From Halorhodospira halophila (GTDB lineage: Bacteria > Pseudomonadota > Gammaproteobacteria > Nitrococcales > Halorhodospiraceae): 47,677 nt of DNA. Positions 45,769 to 47,677 of the stretch are shown here, piece by piece. Location: the NCBI RefSeq assembly GCF_016653405.1, contig NZ_NHSN01000029.1:1-47677 (forward strand), written 5' to 3'. Position numbers and translations under genes: made by a program. A model generated the notes under the pieces. That model was not told the origin of the DNA, made no database searches, and saw only the letters and a list, made by a program, of their open reading frames with translations. Positions within the stretch are counted from its first letter, which is position 1, and every line of letters starts with the position of its first letter.

Positions 45769-46386
45769 ATGACCGCCAGAAGCCACCGAAACGTCGCGCT
45801 CCGCCCCCTGCGCACCCTGGGGCTGGCAGCCAGCCTGGCCCTGCTGGCCGGCTGCGCCCACTGGATCGAGGACCCGGAGACCGCACCCGGCGAAGAGACC
45901 GAACTGGAAACGGAAGACTTCGATCCGACCGAGGCCGAGGCCCTGGAAGACCCGAGCGATGCCGACGAAGAACGCCTGGAGCGGGCACGCGCCGAGGGGC
46001 TGGACCCCGACGACCCGCTGGACGCCGCCGTCCTGGATGAGCCCGACAGCCCGCTGGCGACCCGGCGCGTGCACTTCGCCTTCGACTCCAGCGACATCCG
46101 CGACGAGGACATACCGGTCCTCGAGGCCCATGCCGAGTTCCTGCGCGAACACCCCGACGAGCGGATGACCATCGAGGGCCATACCGACGAGCGCGGCTCG
46201 CGGGAGTACAATCTGGCCCTGGGCGAGCGGCGCGCCGAGGCGGTCGAACGGCTCCTGCGCGCCAACGGGGCCCGCTCGGACCAGCTCGAGGTGGTCAGCT
46301 ACGGCGAGGAAGACCCGCTGATCGACGAATCCAACGAAGACGCGTGGGCGGAAAACCGCCGCGCGGAGCTGCTCTACGAGCGCTAA
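45769..46386 (+). CDS. pal: Peptidoglycan-associated lipoprotein Pal
   Basis: Outer-membrane lipoprotein linking the envelope to peptidoglycan; 205 aa. The signal ends in lipobox LLAGC (Cys near residue 29). An unusually acidic linker of about 70 residues (Glu/Asp-rich, for example EETELETEDFDPTEAEALED) follows, then the OmpA-like domain (about 96-205). VHFAFDSSDI begins that domain, and GHTDERGSREYNLALGERRA contains the peptidoglycan-binding residues. The acidic linker is consistent with a halophile. Confidence 0.96.
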   Translation: MTARSHRNVALRPLRTLGLAASLALLAGCAHWIEDPETAPGEETELETEDFDPTEAEALEDPSDADEERLERARAEGLDPDDPLDAAVLDEPDSPLATRRVHFAFDSSDIRDEDIPVLEAHAEFLREHPDERMTIEGHTDERGSREYNLALGERRAEAVERLLRANGARSDQLEVVSYGEEDPLIDESNEDAWAENRRAELLYER

Positions 46387-46401
46387 CGCGGTACACCGGC
46401 T

Positions 46402-47142
46402 ATGCGAAAGATCGCCACCATCACCGTACTTCTGGCCTTCGCCGCGCCTGCCGTGGCCGAGGACGTCGAGCAGCGCCTCGACCGCCTCGAGGACCTGCTC
46501 GACGGACGCGGACTGGCCGAACTGGTCCGCGACGTCGAGCGCATCAAGCAGGAAAACCGCGAGCTGCGGGGCGATATCGAGAGCCTCGACCGCCAGGTCC
46601 GCCGACTCCAGGAACGCCAGCGCGAACACTACGCCGACCTGGACGACCGGCTGCGCGAGCTTCAGGAGCGCGGGCTGGCCCAGGAGCAGGAGCAGGTCCC
46701 CATCCCCGACCTCGACGGCCCGGACAGCGAGGCCAGCGAAGAGGACGCCGACGCCGGGGAACTCTACCAGGCGGCCTTCCGCCAGCTCGGCGACGGCCTC
46801 TACGAGGACGCCCGCGAGGGCTTCCGTGGCGTCCTTGAAGCCGACCCGGAAAGCGACTACGCCGCCAACGCCGTCTACTGGATCGCCGAGACGTACTACG
46901 CCGAGCGCGACTTCGAGGCCGCCGGCGAACACTTCGAACGGGTGATCGACGAGTACGGCGACAGCGACAAGGTGCCGGACGCCCGCCTGAAGCTCGGCTA
47001 CATCGCCTTCGAGGAGGATCGACTGGAGGACGCCCGCGACAAGCTCGAGGCTGTCCAGGAGGAGCACCCGGACAGCACCGCCGCCAACCTGGCGCAACAG
47101 CGGGTCGCGGAGATCCGCCGTCTGCTGCCCGAGGACGAATAG
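46402..47142 (+). CDS. cpoB: Cell division coordinator CpoB (YbgF)
   Basis: A 246-aa periplasmic protein coordinating outer-membrane constriction and peptidoglycan synthesis with TolA. The signal peptide is residues 1-19. A coiled-coil region (about 20-90) mediates trimerisation, an acidic linker follows, and TPR repeats begin near residue 122 (LYQAAFRQLGDGLYEDAREGF, then AANAVYWIAETYYAERDFEAA). It closes the tol operon, 15 nt after pal, as in E. coli, where tRNA-Lys genes also follow. Confidence 0.95.
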   Translation: MRKIATITVLLAFAAPAVAEDVEQRLDRLEDLLDGRGLAELVRDVERIKQENRELRGDIESLDRQVRRLQERQREHYADLDDRLRELQERGLAQEQEQVPIPDLDGPDSEASEEDADAGELYQAAFRQLGDGLYEDAREGFRGVLEADPESDYAANAVYWIAETYYAERDFEAAGEHFERVIDEYGDSDKVPDARLKLGYIAFEEDRLEDARDKLEAVQEEHPDSTAANLAQQRVAEIRRLLPEDE

Positions 47143-47176
47143 CCGCCGGGCGCTTCCCTGCAGGCGGCAGCTTGGT

Positions 47177-47182
47177 TAGAAT
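47177..47182 (+). promoter_or_regulatory. Probable -10 element of tRNA-Lys
   Basis: TAGAAT at 47177-47182 is followed by a GC-rich discriminator (GCGCGC), typical of stable RNA promoters. TTCCCT (47154-47159), 17 nt upstream, is a poor -35. The start would fall near 47189. Confidence 0.5.
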
Positions 47183-47194
47183 GCGCGCTCCGGT

Positions 47195-47270
47195 GGGCCG
47201 TTAGCTCAGCTGGTAGAGCATCGGACTTTTAATCCGCTGGTCGCAGGTTCGAATCCTGCACGGCCCACCA
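47195..47270 (+). tRNA. tRNA-Lys (TTT anticodon)
   Basis: A 76-nt cloverleaf with encoded CCA end. The acceptor stem GGGCCGT pairs with ACGGCCC. The D arm has AGCTCAGC..GGTAGAGC. The anticodon loop CTTTTAA places TTT at 47228-47230 (Lys). The T arm GCAGG-TTCGAAT-CCTGC is perfect. It lies 52 nt after cpoB. Confidence 0.98.
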
Positions 47271-47318
47271 ACTTCCCTCTCCCTGGTGGTCACCCACGCG
47301 ATTCGCGATGGGCCCTTG

Positions 47319-47531
47319 TCATGCATACATCAAACGCCCTCGCGGCTCGGGGACTGGCCGGCCAAGCTCCCGCGCCGTCTCGATCCACTCCTCGATGACC
47401 AGCTGAACGTTCGCCACGGCCTGTTCGTAGGTTTCCCCGTCCGCCATGCAGCCCGCCAACTCCGGAACCTCCACGACGAAGGACTGGTCCCCATCGCTCC
47501 AGTAGATGATCAGCTCGTACTTAATCGACAT
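47319..47531 (-). CDS. hicB: HicB-family antitoxin
   Basis: A 70-aa HicB-like protein with the diagnostic FVVEVPELAGCMADGETYEQA segment (about residues 18-38) and the tail ARELGRPVPEP. It would neutralise a HicA RNase. This short form lacks an added DNA-binding domain. ATG 47531 has GGGGGAG close upstream. The stop codon of a probable hicA lies 53 nt upstream on the same strand. Confidence 0.88.
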   Translation of the reverse strand: MSIKYELIIYWSDGDQSFVVEVPELAGCMADGETYEQAVANVQLVIEEWIETARELGRPVPEPRGRLMYA

Positions 47532-47584
47532 CAGTCTCCCCCAGCGCTAAGTAAGCGGTCATTCCGTGACGTCGTTGACGGGGA

Positions 47585-47677
47585 TCACTGGACATCCCGG
47601 AGCATCTTGATGAGCCCGGGGGAGACTTTCCACTGACGGTGATCCTCGGTGTGGACCACCACCGTCTTGCGGTTAAT
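47585..47677 (-). CDS. 3' end of a probable hicA-like toxin gene (truncated by window edge)
   Basis: Only the last 30 codons are visible, ending KVSPGLIKMLRDVQ. The pattern, a Val/His strand followed by a Ser-Pro-Gly-Leu turn into a helix, fits the end of HicA double-stranded-RNA-binding-like toxins. Its position directly before hicB supports this. Because most of the gene, including the catalytic Gly-Ser-His motif, lies outside the window, the call is provisional. Confidence 0.5.
   Translation of the reverse strand: MNRKTVVVHTEDHRQWKVSPGLIKMLRDVQ

Overview
The window is GC-rich, densely coded chromosomal DNA of a gammaproteobacterium. Several neighbourhoods are classical for that class: yebC-ruvCAB followed by tolQRAB-pal-cpoB and tRNA-Lys; gcvR divergent from dapA-bamC; ssb divergent from uvrA; perM divergent from bepA. 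A class III (PhaE/PhaC) polyhydroxyalkanoate synthase and strongly acidic Pal, CpoB and TolA proteins suggest a halophilic purple sulfur relative (Ectothiorhodospiraceae, Halorhodospira-like). That placement is an inference from gene content, not from a marker-gene comparison. I see no phage, IS element or CRISPR array.

Layout. 0-6.5 kb (minus strand): a Mn/Fe-type ABC solute-binding protein, pgi, UDP-glucose dehydrogenase, a UDP-glucuronate 4-epimerase-like enzyme, a methyltransferase and a lipoprotein. 6.7-11 kb: an unrecognised gene, ssb and uvrA. 11-15.4 kb: copA-copZ with a bacterial voltage-gated sodium channel gene overlapping copZ, then a divergent hsp20 and a small lipoprotein. 15.4-19.2 kb: a universal stress protein, then a three-gene operon of a CstA-type transporter, a small protein ending in Cys-Cys, and an ArsA/Get3-like ATPase, closed by an elaborate palindromic non-coding element. 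19.2-29.8 kb: housekeeping genes (quinone reductase, galU, purL, bamC, dapA, gcvR, PIN-PhoH, perM). 29.9-35.2 kb: bepA and the PHA locus (phaE-phaC on plus; phaB and phaR on minus) with a predicted small RNA between the two halves. 35.3-39.3 kb: an HDOD protein, pabB and fadD. 39.4-47.3 kb: yebC-ruvCAB, the Tol-Pal operon and tRNA-Lys. The right edge holds a hicB antitoxin gene and the 3' end of a probable hicA.

How genes work together. ugd and the epimerase (with galU elsewhere in the window) make UDP-uronic acids for surface polysaccharide. PhaB, PhaC/PhaE and PhaR make and regulate PHA; phaB and phaR have near-identical promoters with TGC/GCA palindromes. RuvABC resolves recombination junctions. 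TolQRAB-Pal-CpoB links the inner and outer membranes.

Most interesting points: (1) the cstA / CC-ending protein / ArsA-like ATPase operon; (2) a predicted sRNA of about 180 nt with a strong promoter, UCCUCC-type hairpins and an intrinsic terminator; (3) a roughly 240-nt nested-palindrome element after the ArsA gene; (4) a sodium channel gene overlapping a copper chaperone gene, with a sigma-32-like promoter for hsp20 inside its first codons; (5) paired phaR/phaB promoters with palindromes; (6) a TolA whose periplasmic stalk is an uninterrupted run of 25 X-Pro dipeptides, almost all Glu-Pro. The long opposite-strand reading frames over pgi/ugd, copA and purL are GC-rich shadows and are omitted.
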